A DNA stretch of 64,000 nucleotides from Narthecium ossifragum. Taxonomy: Eukaryota; Streptophyta; Magnoliopsida; Dioscoreales; Nartheciaceae. Shown piece by piece: positions 12,448 through 29,500 of the stretch. The stretch spans positions 27,123,717 to 27,187,716 of the forward strand of contig OY986966.1 in the NCBI GenBank assembly GCA_963920575.1, given 5' to 3'. The position numbers were made by a program, and so were the translations under genes. The notes below the pieces were generated by a model. That model ran no database searches. It saw nothing but the letters and a program-made list of their open reading frames with translations, and had not been told where the DNA came from. The stretch's first letter is position 1. Every line of letters starts with the position of its first letter.

Positions 12448-15400
12448 ATGGCGGCTTCGACATCCCGGCTACTCGGCCCGGTCGACCCGGCGCAGCTGTT
12501 CGACGAGGCGTCGCTTCTCCGCTACGCCGGAGCGGCGGTCGCCGGATTCCCGTCGCCGGTGGGGAGATTTGTCGTGTCGCAGTTTGGTCATGGCCAGTCC
12601 AACCCTACGTTCCTACTGGAGGCCTCCTCCGATCCCGCCGGCTCCGTGGTTCGGCGCTATGTTCTTCGCAAGAAGCCCCATGGCACGATCTTGCAGTCCG
12701 CCCATGCTGTTGAGAGGGAATTCCAGGTATCCCTTGATTTCATTTTTCATCTATTGGTTTCTTGTTACGCTATTGTTAGGCTTTTGTAGTTCTCCATTTT
12801 TTGCACTGTATAATCTCTCTCGGGGTTTATGGACGGTTTTGATTCTGAGAAGCGTTGAAGGTAGGAGAAGTCGAGTATTGTTGAATTTTGGATCTTTCTT
12901 CTTCTTGTTTTTTGTTTTGTTTATGCCGATAGGAATATATTAGGGGCTTGTTTAAGCCATTCTGTTCAGAACGTGAGGCATCTTGGTACAGAGATGTGGA
13001 CTTTGAAATAGCATTGGGTGTTTCTCATTTGATAAGTTTTCTGGGTGTGCTTATGTAATTGAATTATCTATATCGCCGTTGTTTTTAGCCTCGGCGAGAG
13101 AGATTTGAGGAGATGACTGTTCGTTGGGTTTTCTGTAGAATCTTGATTGCCTTTAGGTCTTCGTAATTGCAACAAGAATGCAGAGTGATTCTTTTTGTAG
13201 GAATTTTGAAGTTTCTGATTCATTTAAGATAGGTTATTGCATCGAAACAAGGGTGTATTCAATTACTATCAGCTGCTCCACAATTCCTGTCAGGATAGTA
13301 GAGACTGATTCTTTTTTTCTTTTTCTTTTTGAACTCATAACTCTTTTTACTCGAATCTTAGTTGGTATGCATGTTGTTGACGTACAGGTTCTCAAGGCAT
13401 TAGGCGATCATACAGATGTTCCTGTTCCCAAGGTTTTCTGTCTTTGCACAGATCCCAGCATTATTGGCACAGCCTTCTACATAATGGAGTATCTGGAGGG
13501 GCGGATATTTTTGGATAATAAGCTTCCTGTAAGGCATAATTTCCGAATTATATCTCTGTGCATAAAATTGCTGAAAAATTGTAAATGCAGCTGCCTTTTT
13601 TATATTATCCTTCATACTTTTACCTAAAGGAAAATCTGAGAGGGCATGCTGGGAATTATTAACTCAAGAAACATCTGGTTTTCTTTCAAGTGGAAAAAAT
13701 AAGCTCAAGTGTTAGTCATATATGTAATGTGACCACTTCATTATTTTGAATAAAAGTGCCTTTTTGTGTTATTAGGAAATTATAGAACCTGAACGCAGGA
13801 AGGCTATATATGAGGCAACAGCCAGAACTCTGGCTTCATTACACAAAGTAGATGTTGATTCTGTTGGTTTGCAAAAGTTTGGAAGAAGGGACAACTATTG
13901 CAAGAGACAGGTGAGTTCATTTTAGCTACTTTAGTAGGCTAGCTATGGATATGATTGAAATGTCACCTGTAGTCTATCCCGTTTGGACTTCTTATTGGTA
14001 TTGTGGATTTACCTGTGAGCTTTTTCTGAATACTGCAAACATTTTCTGAGATCTATTTGTTGTAATTTTTTTCTATTCCAGGTAGAAAGATGGCTGAGGC
14101 AATATCTTGCTTCGACCGGTGAAGGAAAACCCGAGCGAAACCCTAAAATGCTTGATCTGGCTGATTGGCTGAAGCACCATATTCCACTTGAAGATTCTTT
14201 GGTTGGATCAGGCAGTGGTCTTGTTCATGGAGACTATCGGATTGATAATCTGGTTTTCCATCCCTTTAAGGTTTGATATTCTGCATATTTGTCTCCTGCC
14301 ACATTTTCCTTCTGAAGCATCTCAGTTTATTATGCACATGGCAGCATTGTGCTTAGATAGTGAAGCTTGATATCAACTTATCAAGACTGGTGTAAATTGC
14401 ATTCTATTTATTGCCAGCTGGCTCAAGACGCTTCTCATTTGTGTTGTTCCATCTTGGTATATGTTACATATATGCAGCTGCTGATTGCCGTACCATCATA
14501 GAAGGTCCCCATGAAGAAAAGCAAAGAATACCTAGAAATATTGGATTTTTTAAAATAACAAATCAGTTTGGAGTGATTCTCTGACGTGTCTTCAACCTTT
14601 GGATAACCGTTTAGTTTTAAATGAATGCTTATTGAACCTGAATATGTACATACTTTGTTGGACATGTATGTTGCTGGCATTCGGAGGCTATAATTTCACG
14701 ATATAAATTAGTGTATTGTTGTTAGTTTTGGCGGGTATAGGGTCTGCATTATTTGTTATGGCTCTGGCCATGCTTCAGTATGGCACAGTAGTGACTGCTG
14801 TCAACTCCAATGCACGAATCTTATAGATCTAGTAATCTGCATCATGCCAGTGAAACCACGATATTGACGACAAAAATACTAGTCAAAGACTGGGCTGGAG
14901 GATAGAATGTGGACTAACCTTGCTTCCCCAAGTGCTTTTTTTTGTGTTTGGGCTCCATAAGTCACTACATTGTTCCTATTAAAAGAGAAGAAAAGTAAGA
15001 CTTGCAACCTTCATCCATAGCATAGGGCTTCATGGCTTGATGGTCTAATATTCATTTTACTCGAAGTGATGCGTTTTTTATACGTAATGTTATTCTAGCT
15101 GATGGAAAATATAAGTGAGACCACCACCATATTGATTTGTTAATATTAAGTTTATGTCTAGTAATCGGATTGCCTGTTTATTAACCTAGTGTTCTATTTT
15201 TTCTCAGGATGAGGTGATTGGTATTCTTGACTGGGAATTATCCACTCTAGGGAATCAGATGTGTGATGTTGCATATAGCAGCTTGGTACTTACTCTTTTT
15301 CTTCCTTATATTTTTCATCATGCTGGTGTTTATGCTCAAGTATTATTGGTTTCTACTTAATTCCTTTGGTATTTTATTAGTGTACACTGTTATTTTAAAA

Positions 15401-18400
15401 GTTTGATGGCATTTTTTTGTTTTATGGCTTGTTTTTACTTTTTGTTTAAGTATCTCGCGCTTCTGGATATTTGAAAAGAAAATTCTTCATGTTACTAAGA
15501 GCATTGAAGGATTTGAGTATCTCGAGTTACATGGAATGACTTCCCATGAGATAGAGCCAAAGTTGGTCTACAATGTTATCATAATACATCGTGTGATGCT
15601 GAAATTTCAAAGCAAGGAAGTTGGTTGAAGGTCTTCTGCTTGTTCACTTCTGATTCTCTCATTGAATAGGTGGTCATATAACCTGAGCTTAATCATGGAT
15701 ATGGAGAAAATCTTGAGTAGGTACTTTCTATTAATGTTAGGATGCTAGTAGATGATATGAAGCAAAAAATGGCTTCGACGAGCTATCGTTTAGTCTAATG
15801 TGGAGCATCAATATCCGTGTGCTTCTCTCATTTGATCTCTTCTGAAAGATATGGTGTATATATTTGTTATTGTGAACTTCATGCTCAGGATGTGTATTTT
15901 CTCCCAGAAGGAATAAGTGCATTAATGGTGAGCTATTTTACCATTTGGGAAGAAGTTGATATTGTGAGGTACACGATAAGAAATTAGTGATCAAAAGACC
16001 TAAATTACCTGATGTGGGTATATGTGTGTTTGATCCGCTAGTGAACAGCTTTTTATTGTGTCAACGACAGTTAGTATTTTGTCGCTTGATTTATATTAAT
16101 AGTCACAAATACTTTCTCTCCTATATAACTCAAGTAGCTACGCCAATCATAGGCATAGTATATGGTATATTCGTATAACTTATGTTCACGTTGGTTACAA
16201 GTGATACATTGATCATTACGCTGAAACACAACTGAACAACTAGAGTGCTGCTCATAAATCTCATTGATCTGCATCTAAGTTTAAGTTGATAGCTATTCTT
16301 CTTTACAGACTTATGTTCTGGATTGGAGGTTAAGTGACATGAAAAGGTCTGGAGGATTTGAATCTAGTGGTGCTCCAGAAGGCATTCCTTCATTAGCAGA
16401 ATACCTTGCTGTCTACTGCTCTGCAATTGTACGTATTTCATCTTTTGTGTTCTGCTTGTAGCTTCTAGTTCATGCTAATTCACCGTCTGGGTCATTGTTG
16501 GCTTATCTGTTTTTCTCTGGGATTTTTGCCTTTAGGGGAGCCCTTGGCCGGTGGCTGACTGGAAGTTCTATGTTGCTTTCTCTTTGTTCCGTGGGGCGTC
16601 TATTTATGCAGGAGTTTATCATCGGTGGACAATGGTATATCTCTTTATTGTGCATTTGTTGGTATATATAAGCGCAAGATTAAGTTTATTAATCTTGGGG
16701 TTTTTTTTAATAGGGAAATGCTTCAGGAGGTGAGCGTGCACAAATTGCTGGCAAATTAGCTAATATGTTTGTTGATACTGCATGGGAGTACATCAGTAGG
16801 AAATCTGTGCTTCCTGATCTGCCTCCTTTAGGTAATTATGTTTCCCAGATTTTTAGAGTCTATGGTTATGGTCAGAAAATTGTTTTTGGTTCTGGTAGCA
16901 TACAAGTTATAGAGAGATATCTCTTCAACGGTCTTACCTTAAGGCGGGTATAAGGGATTTACCACAGGACCAATAATGAAGGTCTAAATTGTCTTATGAT
17001 ACCGGTAGTCATTCGTTCAAGGATACACTCATGTGCTTGATCTTCATCTTAGCCCTGCCCAAAAAGTGCAAGCCATTGGTTGGCCAATTGGCTGAATCAA
17101 GCCCAGCTGTGCCCAGACCTGTCATTACGTCCTCAGTCCTATAATGCTCAGGGTTTGGTCAGAGGGGCCGTGCCGGTAGTTGCCTAAATCATATTCAAGT
17201 GAGAATTAAGATAGGTATAGCATTATCTTATTCACATCCTTTCCAAATAGTGTGGTGATTGAGTAGAAAGCCCTTTCCAGGCCCGCTTGGCTGGACCTAT
17301 CGACACCTCTATGTTACCCGGTGGATGTTTAACTTGCATCTAGAAAGTTCTACATATCGACTTCCAAATTTGTTCAAATTTCACCTGAGGACGCATTTTT
17401 ATCTATGTTGTTTGATCCACAAGAGTGCGACCAATTTGACTTGCACAGTCTTAAATCTCAATGTGTTTTTTTGATGCACAGGTATTTCAAGTTCAGAAGT
17501 TTCTCGAAGACCATCAGAGGATTGGGTAATTCAACAGCCTTCTAAGGAACAGGGAAGATTTGTACCCACTCAAAGGGTTTTGGAGCTGAGAGATAAACTG
17601 GTAAAGTTTATGGAGGATCATATATATCCAATGGAAAGCGAATTCTCTAAACTTGCACAATCTAGTGACCGATGGACAGTGCATCCTGAAGAAGAGAGGT
17701 TAAAGGAATTAGCAAGGAGAGAAGGCCTTTGGAACTTATGGATTCCTGTATGCACTTTTATTTTCTTCTCCTGTGCACATTTTTTTAGGATTCACTCATG
17801 TATCAATATTTTTGTTCCTCTGCATACATTTCTAGTAGGAGTATTTGCGATTTCATCAAGAGATAGTAGAAGATCTTGTATAGATGGCCATGGTTTGTTG
17901 GTCATGCTATCATAGTATTCAAGATTTATACAAATGCATCCTGAGTTGTTTTTACTCTTGGTACATTGCAGTTTGACAGTGCAGCTAGAGCAAACACACT
18001 ACTTATTGATGGAGAAAACCATGGGCCTGTTGGAGAACTGACCGATAACTTACTCGGTGCTGGTCTTTCAAACCTTGAGTATGGATTTCTGTGCGAGATC
18101 ATGGGTCGTTCAGCTTGGGCACCACAAATTTTTAATTGTGGTGCACCTGACACTGGCAATATGGAGGTAATATTTAGGACTTCATGAGTTCTATACTCAG
18201 TTTGGCATAATGTCTTATTTTATCCATCCTAAATATGAAACTCGTGTCTTATTTTCATGCTGCAGTAATCTCAACTCAAGGCTGTGGAATTCATATAAAT
18301 ATGTTTGCTCAAGTGTAGTTTTAATTATTGCCATCGCCTGATGGTAAATGTTAGGGTGCTTTCCTTCATAATTTAAGCTTTGTTCTCTGTTTTGATAAAA

Positions 18401-21400
18401 TTTGTCAGATACCTTGGTCTTTACTTTGGTCACCCTAAATGTATGGTTTTCATTATTATTGAATGTTTGGATACTTTTAATAGTCAGAACTCCAATTAAT
18501 GCAGAAGTATGATATGTAGATATGCTTAAATTTACGAATACATCCGTATCCTTGATTTGATGATCTTTTCTTCAAGTAACACCATAAATCATGTCAATTG
18601 TGATGAGTAAACTGTATCGAGGTTATGTTCTTCTTCTTCCTACCCCTGGGAAGGAGTTCATGTCTTCCCTTTGATGTGTTTCTTTACTTTCCCCAGAATC
18701 CCATACCTGTTAATTTTGAAATAGCATGACAATTTTCTTAACTCTAAACGGCTGGGTGATTGCATAAACTCTTTTGGGTAATACGTCTAGAAATGCTCAG
18801 TGATGTTGTTAGCATACCAACATTTACTGTGTTGGTCTGCATTGTGCATGCTGCTCCACATATAGTGCCAGTAAATACATGCCGCCTGACATGTATCATT
18901 TTAATGTTGCATGTTTAGTTTCAGGTTAAGCCCATTGGAAACAAATCCAAAATGGTTTGGTGCCGGATCCTTTTTGGACAGTTCAGCCGGAAACCCACTC
19001 CTAAATTGTTTCTAAATTGGAAATGAGATGCCACAAAACCTAGCCTAAGCTAACCCAAGCAACCTCCCGAAACCTGTCCGTCATCACCTCCTCCACCTCC
19101 TCTGTTCTCCCTCTGTCCCTTTCAGCCCTTCACGACACTACTCTTCTCCTCTCTTCTTCTTCTCCTCTCCTCTATCTCTCTCACCTCCTTTGTGCTAACA
19201 GCCGGTGTCGAGGGCGCATATTGTGTCAGCCAGATGATGGCACAACAGGTGCAGGCTGCATTGTGCACCTTGATGGACACCATTTGGGACACAATGGTTT
19301 GGTAGAGAATATTTCACTTTAAACATCTTTACTTTTCGCCAAGGATTATCACGTCGGTCTTTTGCAGGCACACTATGTGACGCGGGGGCATATAGTGTTC
19401 ATAATTGGCACGGGCCTTGTGTCGATGATACGAAACTCCTTCGGATATTTTTTTAACTCTTTATTTTTCTATTCGTGAACCACATTTAAAGAAGGCTTCT
19501 AAATTGTATCAATATAGAAGTATGATGGAAAGGTCATTGTCAATTTTATCTTATGTGGCGGGAGCACATTTCAGCGTTTTAAACCATTTTTCTTCCATCC
19601 CAGAAATCCCTTTCTATACATACCCAGCAACAGAAAGAAAAAATATGAAATGAGAAGGAAAAGGATTGTTCTTTCCCTATTTGTTGTTATAAGGATAGTT
19701 GGATCTTTTCTTGAGCATGTGTCTTCTTTGTTGTGTCTTTGTCCAATATTAAAGCCAATTGAATTGGCAAAAATTGAAGCTCCTGTGTTGGAAAACATTA
19801 CATGCTTTAATTTTAACAAGCATTAACCAGTTATAATAATTTACAAAAGGAAGACTGGAGATGGATTGATAACCATATCTAGAGAATATGATTCAAATAA
19901 ATGAGTAGCTTTCATCTTGCTGTAATCATTTTTTGGCACCAACTCCTCAGGTTATATTCTCGGATCTGTATGTTGAGCTTGTGAAAAGTGATTTTGCATT
20001 GAAACTACATCATGGAACATATTGCTTGTGCTTTGTTGGATACATAATTGCAAGAAAGTAATTTGTAAGCGGCTGATGATTTTGGCACTAATTTCTTTGT
20101 CAGGTATTGTTGAGATATGGTACTAAGGAGCAACTGAAAGAATGGCTTGTTCCTTTACTACAAGGGAAAATAAGATCTGGATTTGCAATGACCGAACCAC
20201 GAGTTGCATCGTCTGACGCAACCAACATTGAATGCTCAATCGTCAGGTAAAAATCCCTGAGTGAAATTAGTTGTAATATTGAATGGAAATGAAATTCATT
20301 GAAAGTTAATGGGCATATGTTGAGTATCAGCTTGTTGTGCCTCCGCACTTCTTCATCCTTGGGCTTTTGCATGGATGATACACAGTTCTCAGTTTAGCCT
20401 TCTTAGCATTTGCCCTTCCTTTGTAGTTGGTAATAGAAGTTCACTGTTCTTTCTTCTTTGTACATATTAATTAAAGTTAGTATATAAGCTATTGGAATAA
20501 ACTATTCTATGCTATCAAGAGACCCACTTTGCTTTATTAGATTGGGATTTGCATCATAGAAAGGTATGTCTTGCATCATAGACGCTTAAAATCTTTCTGT
20601 AAACAATCGTAATGTTCATATTACTTATATTTGCTGGCATTTGAACCTATGGAATTCTCTAGCTAGAGAAGTTGAGATAATGACATGGCTACGATACTAG
20701 CCTAAAAAAATGGAATATTTGGTTTTGATGCTTCTGCAATTGGTACTGACTATTATTGGTCATGCAGATTGATGGATGCAACTTAATATGACTTGTATCT
20801 CTGGAAGCACACTTCGTTAACCAAAAAATTTCATGTCCACAAATGAGTAACATAGGACGTGAAGCCCTATTCTGTTGTCCTCTTCTGGGGAACAAGACAC
20901 TGAATTGCGTTTTGGATAATTTGTTGGACTCATAAACACTACGTTTTTGAGTTTGACCCGCTTTTGTTCTCGGTTCTTCTCCTTTCTTGATTGATTATGC
21001 TTTTGCAGGATTTTGTCTCCCTTTTTCCTTATTTTCACTGAGCTAGTGGATTATTAGTTTTTCACCTCCGCTAAGCTGTTGTCTTCTGCGGTTTACTGTA
21101 GACAGGGAGATTATTATGTCATAAATGGAAGGAAGTGGTGGACAAGTGGAGCAATGGATCCTAGGTGCAAAATTTTGATATTGATGGTGAGTTGTATTCT
21201 CTATACCTAAGAGAATGAATTTTGATATATTGATCCCTCTGATTATTCGCATAAATGAAATTTCATACAGGGCAAAACAGATTTTAATGCGGCTACACAT
21301 AAGCAGCAGTCAATGATTTTAGTGGACGTCAATACGTCCGGGGTGCGGATAGAAAGACCTTTATTAGTATTTGGATTTGATGATGCACCTCATGGACATG

Positions 21401-23142
21401 CGGAAGTATCTTTTGAAAATGTTTGGGTGCCGAAGGAAAACATCCTTCTTGGGGAAGGCCGGGGGTTTGAGATTGCTCAAGTAAGAATTGTTTCATCTTT
21501 TTTAACAAGCTATATTTCTTCACTTCTAACAAGATACTGGAGAAAGAAGCCTTTGCAAGTAGCTGAAGCTTTTTATTCATGCAGGGTAGATTGGGTCCTG
21601 GCAGGTTACACCATTGCATGAGGCTGATAGGTGCTGCGGAACGGGGAATGCAGATGATGATACAAAGGGCTCTTGGAAGGAGAGTTTTTGGGAAGTTGAT
21701 TGCAGAGCAAGGTTCATTTTTGTCTGACCTTGCTAAGGTATGGTCTAGACTGGTATTCCTTTTAGTTTTTGTGCAGGATATGAATAGTCATCATTATTTT
21801 CGGGGCCATCTTATAAAAGAGGATGAAAAGATTTTAGTAAATGTGATCTTGCCTGAAGTATGAAAAGGAATTTAACTACTAATATGGAGACTGGTTAAAT
21901 GATTGCTTTTTATGTAATCGTTGACTGTACATATTGCTATATATGAGACATTTAAATGTTGTCCGTGCTTGATATTATTGTTTATGTGGTCTGACTTGTT
22001 ACAGTAGGTGGCATTTTTATGTGCGGAAAATTTTTTGTTGATTGAGTGTTGATTATGTTTCTTCTTTAATGGCCATTTTGATATTTTATCTATTACAAAT
22101 GTCGCCGTATAACCTTAACACCAACTGTTATGCCAACTTCTTTTCATGTTGTAGATACTTCTGTTCTATTCGCTTTTGTTGATAGGTACCTCCTGTTTTT
22201 GCTGACCTAATTGGCTTAAATATCCTCACATGGCTTTTATAAAATGTTCATCCTAGCCACCATCGTTCATACAAACTGTGAAATCACAGTCCATGTTTAT
22301 CTGTTTTATGCCATGTTCGAGCCATCTGCAATGTACAATATTTCTCATTAGTTTGCAAATACTTGGCCTATTCTAATAATTTTCAAACCACCTCCTGCTT
22401 TGCCATGTATCCACTTTGGAGATCTTGCATATGAAGGCCTCTGTCTTGCTCAGCATTCTCATCACATTCCACAGAACCATGGCACCTTCTCCTTTAGCAT
22501 TTAATTTCACAGCTTTTGAAAGCATTTGATGATCAAAGCTAGAGGTAGTCCTTCCATGCATGCCCAATATATTTAATTGGCTCTCCGATTGATTTTTTAT
22601 ATAATGCATCTGACTTTCTGCACTTCAGTTTATGTTGTTTAACCATTTGTGCAACCAGATCTGTGTTCAGATTGTTTGTTACCTCTGACTTTGTAGCCAT
22701 ACATGTGCTTACTCACGTAATATAACTAATTTGTGCATTTTACCTGCAGTGTCGGATAGAATTGGAAAAAACTAGACTCTTGGTTCTGGAAGCAGCTGAT
22801 CAGCTCGATCACATGGGGAACAAAAAGGCTCGTGGAATCCTAGCCATGGCAAAGGTAAGAGAATCGTATATCATCGCGATCATGATGGATCAGTTTAGAA
22901 AATGTGCCTCAAACTGGCACGAAGACTGACTTGAGTCTGGTCTGTGGCAGGTTGCTGCTCCAAACATGGCGCTGCAAGTGCTTGACATGGCAATACAAGT
23001 TCATGGCGCTGCTGGTGTGTCATCCGACACCGTTTTACCTCACTTATGGGCTGCTGCAAGGTCTTTAAGAATAGCAGATGGTCCTGATGAAGTTCATCTT
23101 GGGACCATAGCTAAACTAGAAGTGCAAAGATCCAGGTTGTAA
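12448..23142 (+). CDS. IBR3: Peroxisomal acyl-CoA dehydrogenase, IBR3/ACAD10-11-like, 835 aa, 16 exons
   Basis: A two-domain protein whose Arabidopsis relative IBR3 acts in peroxisomal beta-oxidation of indole-3-butyric acid to auxin. Exons: 12448-12726, 13388-13528, 13776-13910, 14082-14270, 15208-15285, 16309-16428, 16536-16634, 16714-16831, 17482-17747, 17972-18166, 20104-20246, 21102-21186, 21271-21480, 21585-21737, 22750-22854, 22951-23142; all GT-AG, phases consistent. Residues about 1-340 form an aminoglycoside-phosphotransferase-like domain with Brenner-type motif HGDYRIDN (about 234-241) and the downstream GILDWE. Residues about 390-835 form the FAD-dependent acyl-CoA dehydrogenase, with FAMTEP at 567 and a C-terminal helical bundle. 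The protein ends in SRL, a type 1 peroxisome signal. Intron 10 is long (1.9 kb) and may carry old transposon sequence. Assignment to IBR3 rests on domain order, length and the C-terminus. Confidence 0.96.
18847..19445. repeat. Possible transposon remnant in intron 10
   Basis: This intronic block differs from its AT-rich flanks. It has a pyrimidine-rich CTCC/TCTC stretch (about 19080-19200), then phrases such as CATATTGTGTCAGCC and GCATATAGTGTTCATAATTGGCACGGG. No termini or domains are recognised, so its class stays open. Confidence 0.25.
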
Positions 23143-26100
23143 GAGTACATACCTGCGATAATTTATGGTAATCATTTGAGGAAATAAAGGCGAGCTATTT
23201 ATGAAAAAACAGTTAGCAGTATGGAATAATAATTGTAAAATAAAAGAATGCTATGTGATTCAGATGGTGGCTAGTCCCACCAAGAACACATTGTTTTCTT
23301 GAATGTGAGTCCTCATTAACCATGGGGTTATGGTGGGAGCTACAACAAACAATTAAAAAAAGTTGCAAGCTTTACAGCTTGAAAAGGAATAACGTTTTTT
23401 AATGAGCCAAGTTATCTTTGTTTTGTGTTATGTCTTCCTCCATTTCCTCATAAATCTATTCTGTTTAAACTGCATATTAGGAAGAAATTGGGCGAAGCCC
23501 TGGTTCCAAGTTTTTTGTCAAAGCTGGCCGCCCTACAGGCAAGGAGTTCTTTGTTTGTTTGTTCATTTGTTTATTTGGTTTAAGTAAAAGGATACAGGAT
23601 CCTGTGATTAAACTCTTTGTTTGGCCTGAATCTTTACTGTGACGTAAATAGCAGGTTTGCATCACCAGATTTAGCATCATCTGATGTATGTACTTGGCAA
23701 CACAAATTGCATCAGATATGGGCAACCTAGGATCACTGACTCTCCAAATAAGAGAGAAATTAATTATTTCTGCCATAGATAATCCTCCCTAGTTTTTCAT
23801 TCGGTTCTAATTGCTTCAATGATTATTTCGTATATTGTCTAAGTTCTCCTAGTGTGATCAAATATTGGCTACTTTTATTTGTGTGAATGTATCAGAAGAA
23901 ACCAAGATGTGATTATTGAAGTGTAGAAGTCTTCTACTGAAGGGGAATCATACTTGGCTAAAGACTGAACACTTCAGCTGTTTCTGGCCATATTACATCC
24001 ATCAACAAGGAGAAGGGAGCATGTGATCCTTGACCCATTCTTCCTGTGCCTAAACTGCAAAGATGAACCTCAGTGGAACAATGGACAAAAGAAACAGGTA
24101 ATCATGCAGCTGAACCGATTCCAGACTGGTCCATATGGACCCTCCCAGCTGAATCTATCATATCATCTGCTTTGGGATCTAGTATCACAATGTGCCACTT
24201 GGGTCCATGCTTTGGATCCTATCCAATAGTTTCAGCAGCTGGGCCCTCCTAAGACAGGTACTCACACTTCCTGTTTCTTAGGATCCTCTCTTTTCTTTAC
24301 TTAAAAAGATGTTCTGAGATCACTGACATGGTGGTCAAAACTCAGGATTTCTAGGCTTTTTACTCCAAAATTCTGCTGCCCTCTCCCATGCTTGTCTGAC
24401 TTTAGGAGTGCCTTCTATGCTTAAAGCTTGCAGTATTATCCTAACTAAAGTATAAAGCTGCAAACATAATTTCTTTGTTTTGAGAACAAGAGATGCCCAT
24501 TTGCTTTCAAGTCTTTCATGAATGGGTCTAATGATTCCACAAATACATATACTCACTGCTTCTTATTGACTTAAGCTTTTGGGAACACTTCTTTAATAAC
24601 AGATTCAATGAGTCCCACAAACCAGAGATCTTATGGTTATACTTGCGACTTTTAAGTGCCTCAAAAGTCGGAAATGGTTAAATCACTTATTAATTTAAAC
24701 TTGGAGGGAATGTTTTGTGGTCTGCCAGGCCTTAGGATTGGTGGGTCAGGGGAGTAGTGAATTACCCATGTTCTAAGTGCCGCTGAAGCCATTGTTGCTG
24801 ACCTCTCAGTTTGGTCTGCCAGGCCAATGGCTCTTTCTGGCAGATTGATTGAAGGGCCACATCACATGCCTCGTCCTTCATGGATGGGTTGGATGGATGC
24901 CTTTTGGTTCTTCTACAGTGGTCAAATTGGTATTAAATTCTGAAGCCCTTCTCCCCATCAATACAGACCTAACTCTATGATTCTTCTTCATCTTCATAGT
25001 ACATCAGAATGCATTACGTGGATACAGTGTCAGACCTGCAACTTTACATATGTCCACTGTCCAGTCATGTGCATGTGGCTCCACAGCATTTTCACAATTA
25101 AGGATATGTCCCTGGATTGATCCATTCTCTCCATTATTTCCCAGAGAAGGAAAAGATATATAGCCACCGTTTTTCTAATTTGAAAGGAGTCTTTATCTTT
25201 AGTGGATAATATGCGCTTATCAAAATTGTAGGAAGAAATGTGTAAATTTGATATCACTTGGGTAAAACCCTTTTAGAAAGAACTTTTCGCATTGCTCACA
25301 GTATGGAAATGCTTGCAGAGAGGCTGTACCAAAATCTTCTACAGTGGTCAAACATATTCTCTTCCCCAGAAAAGGCTGTAACAAATCTTTTGTTCAACAT
25401 ACCGTGAGGCTCACTGCCCCATGAATCTTTATGTAGACGGCACCTCGGTATAAATGTTGCATAGAAGCATGGAATATTAACTTCTAGTCCCAAGCCCATG
25501 ATTAGAACAAGAATAAAGTTTTGTGTAGGGCACGTGACATGTGTAATACAAGAGGGCATCAATTCATTGAACTATTTCATTGATAATGATATCGATGATT
25601 AAATCAATTAATTTATATCTTATTATCGATTTGATTATTATTGATATATCCAATCGAGATCTCAATTGATTAAATCAACCGATCGATATCTTACTATCGA
25701 TTCGATCATTGATACATTATAACGAGATACTGATTGATTAATTTATTTCATTAACGATTGGATCATATGTGTAATGTACATGATTTAGACCATGTACCAA
25801 CCCAATGCGCCAAGCCTGACGTGTTAACAATTAAAATAATACGTCTCCTATAGCTTCTATCTTTCCTCTTTCTACTTGGAAGTGGAATAGCTTCCTGGTC
25901 AGAGATTTGGGGTTCCTAAGTCTTGTCCTTATTTCACAAGATTTCTGGCCTTTGCCCTCGCTGTAATAAGACACAGAAACAAGGAATGGTGATGGACATT
26001 GGATATCTTCTTTGATAATTTGATGAGAGCACTTTAAAAAACAAAAGGACAACTTGTTTTCGAACCTAAAATCTGTAATTGTAATTTAAATCTGCTTGAA

Positions 26101-26186
26101 CGATTCTAGAAAACTAAGACGCATGAAAGAAACAAACCTATACTTAAAATGAGAGGATATTCATTGAAATTCACTTGAAAGCAAGA
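23143..26186. other. Intergenic, no gene recognised
   Basis: About 3 kb between the acyl-CoA dehydrogenase stop and a LINE fragment. Only short open frames occur and none resembles a known domain. The middle part (24.8-25.4 kb) twice contains TTCTACAGTGGTCAAA, which hints at a decayed repeat. A MITE of the ATCGGTA family lies at 25512-25800. Confidence 0.4.
25512..25800. mobile_element. MITE of the ATCGGTA family, copy 3 (diverged)
   Basis: The left end resembles GTTTTGTGTAGGGCACGTGACATG, and the right end in reverse complement reads GTACATGGTCTAAATCATGTACATTACAC. The interior has many ATCGAT/TATCGAT words in both orientations. It is AT-richer and more diverged than the other copies. Confidence 0.45.
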
Positions 26187-26599
26187 CAAGGTCACACAAT
26201 TTTGAAGCAGAGGCCATGGCAATTATCAAAGCTCTGGTTTAGGCCAGAGATAGAAGAAGACGCCATATTGTGATTGTATCAGATGCTCGAGATGTGATGG
26301 ATGTTATTAATGGGGTTAAAATTTGGCCCAGGGAGATGGAGCAACTAGCTAAACGTATTTGGCAGCTAGTTTTTGGGTTTGATTCTGCTCTGGTTTTATC
26401 AATTCCTAGAAGCGCCAAGACAGTTGCTGATGGAGTAACCAAGTGGTGCAGGATTCATTGCACTGGCATGGAGTGGCAGCAGGATGAGGTTTAGGACTGT
26501 GGTCTTGTTGCTGTAAATAATTTTTAGCCTCAGGGCTCAATTCATTAAAAAAAAAAAGAAAAAAAAAGAAAAAAAAAGAAAAAGGCAAGGTCACACAAT
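26187..26599 (+). mobile_element. 5'-truncated LINE insertion with 14-bp target duplication
   Basis: The insert is 26201-26585. It is flanked by identical 14-bp copies of CAAGGTCACACAAT at 26187-26200 and 26586-26599. It encodes the end of a LINE RNase H-like domain on the plus strand: EAMAIIKAL, then an in-frame TAG about where Trp is usual, then HIVIVSDARDVMDVING and a tail that ends at a stop near 26492. An A-rich tail with interspersed G (26547-26584) follows. The structure is that of a dead-on-arrival copy made by target-primed reverse transcription. Both target copies are still identical, so the insertion is not very old. Confidence 0.85.
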
Positions 26600-26863
26600 C
26601 AAGCCTTGTTTTTGCTCAACTAATCAAAGTCACAACAAGACATGAACACAAACGAGAGTCAACCCCAACTCTCCCCCAAACTCCCAACACCGTACAATGC
26701 ACGCAGTCTCCACACAAACTTCAACACAATGCTAACATAGCAACCCACTTATGCCAAACTCTTTAGCTAGCACCGGGGTCCTATCTAATAACAGCCATTA
26801 ATGCTACTAAAACTCAGCTCTTAATGCCAAGTATCCTATATAACGCTACCATTATATATATGA

Positions 26864-29349
<2,486 letters not shown>

Positions 29350-29500
29350 CTACCTCTAATAGACACTCTAAAAAGGCCTCTGCTCTGTTTTATTAGCCTT
29401 TTCCTGTGAAAAATGGGTCACGTGACTCAGAAGCTGGTCCTGCCCAAAGAACACTGTCCTCTTGGCTTTTTCGTTCTTTTTTCTTTTCTTGTTTAGGAAG

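Noticed and set aside
24335..24556. 73-codon minus-strand frame with WERAAEFWSKKP
   Set aside because: No family could be recognised and neither flank gives a continuing exon; it is left as unexplained intergenic sequence.
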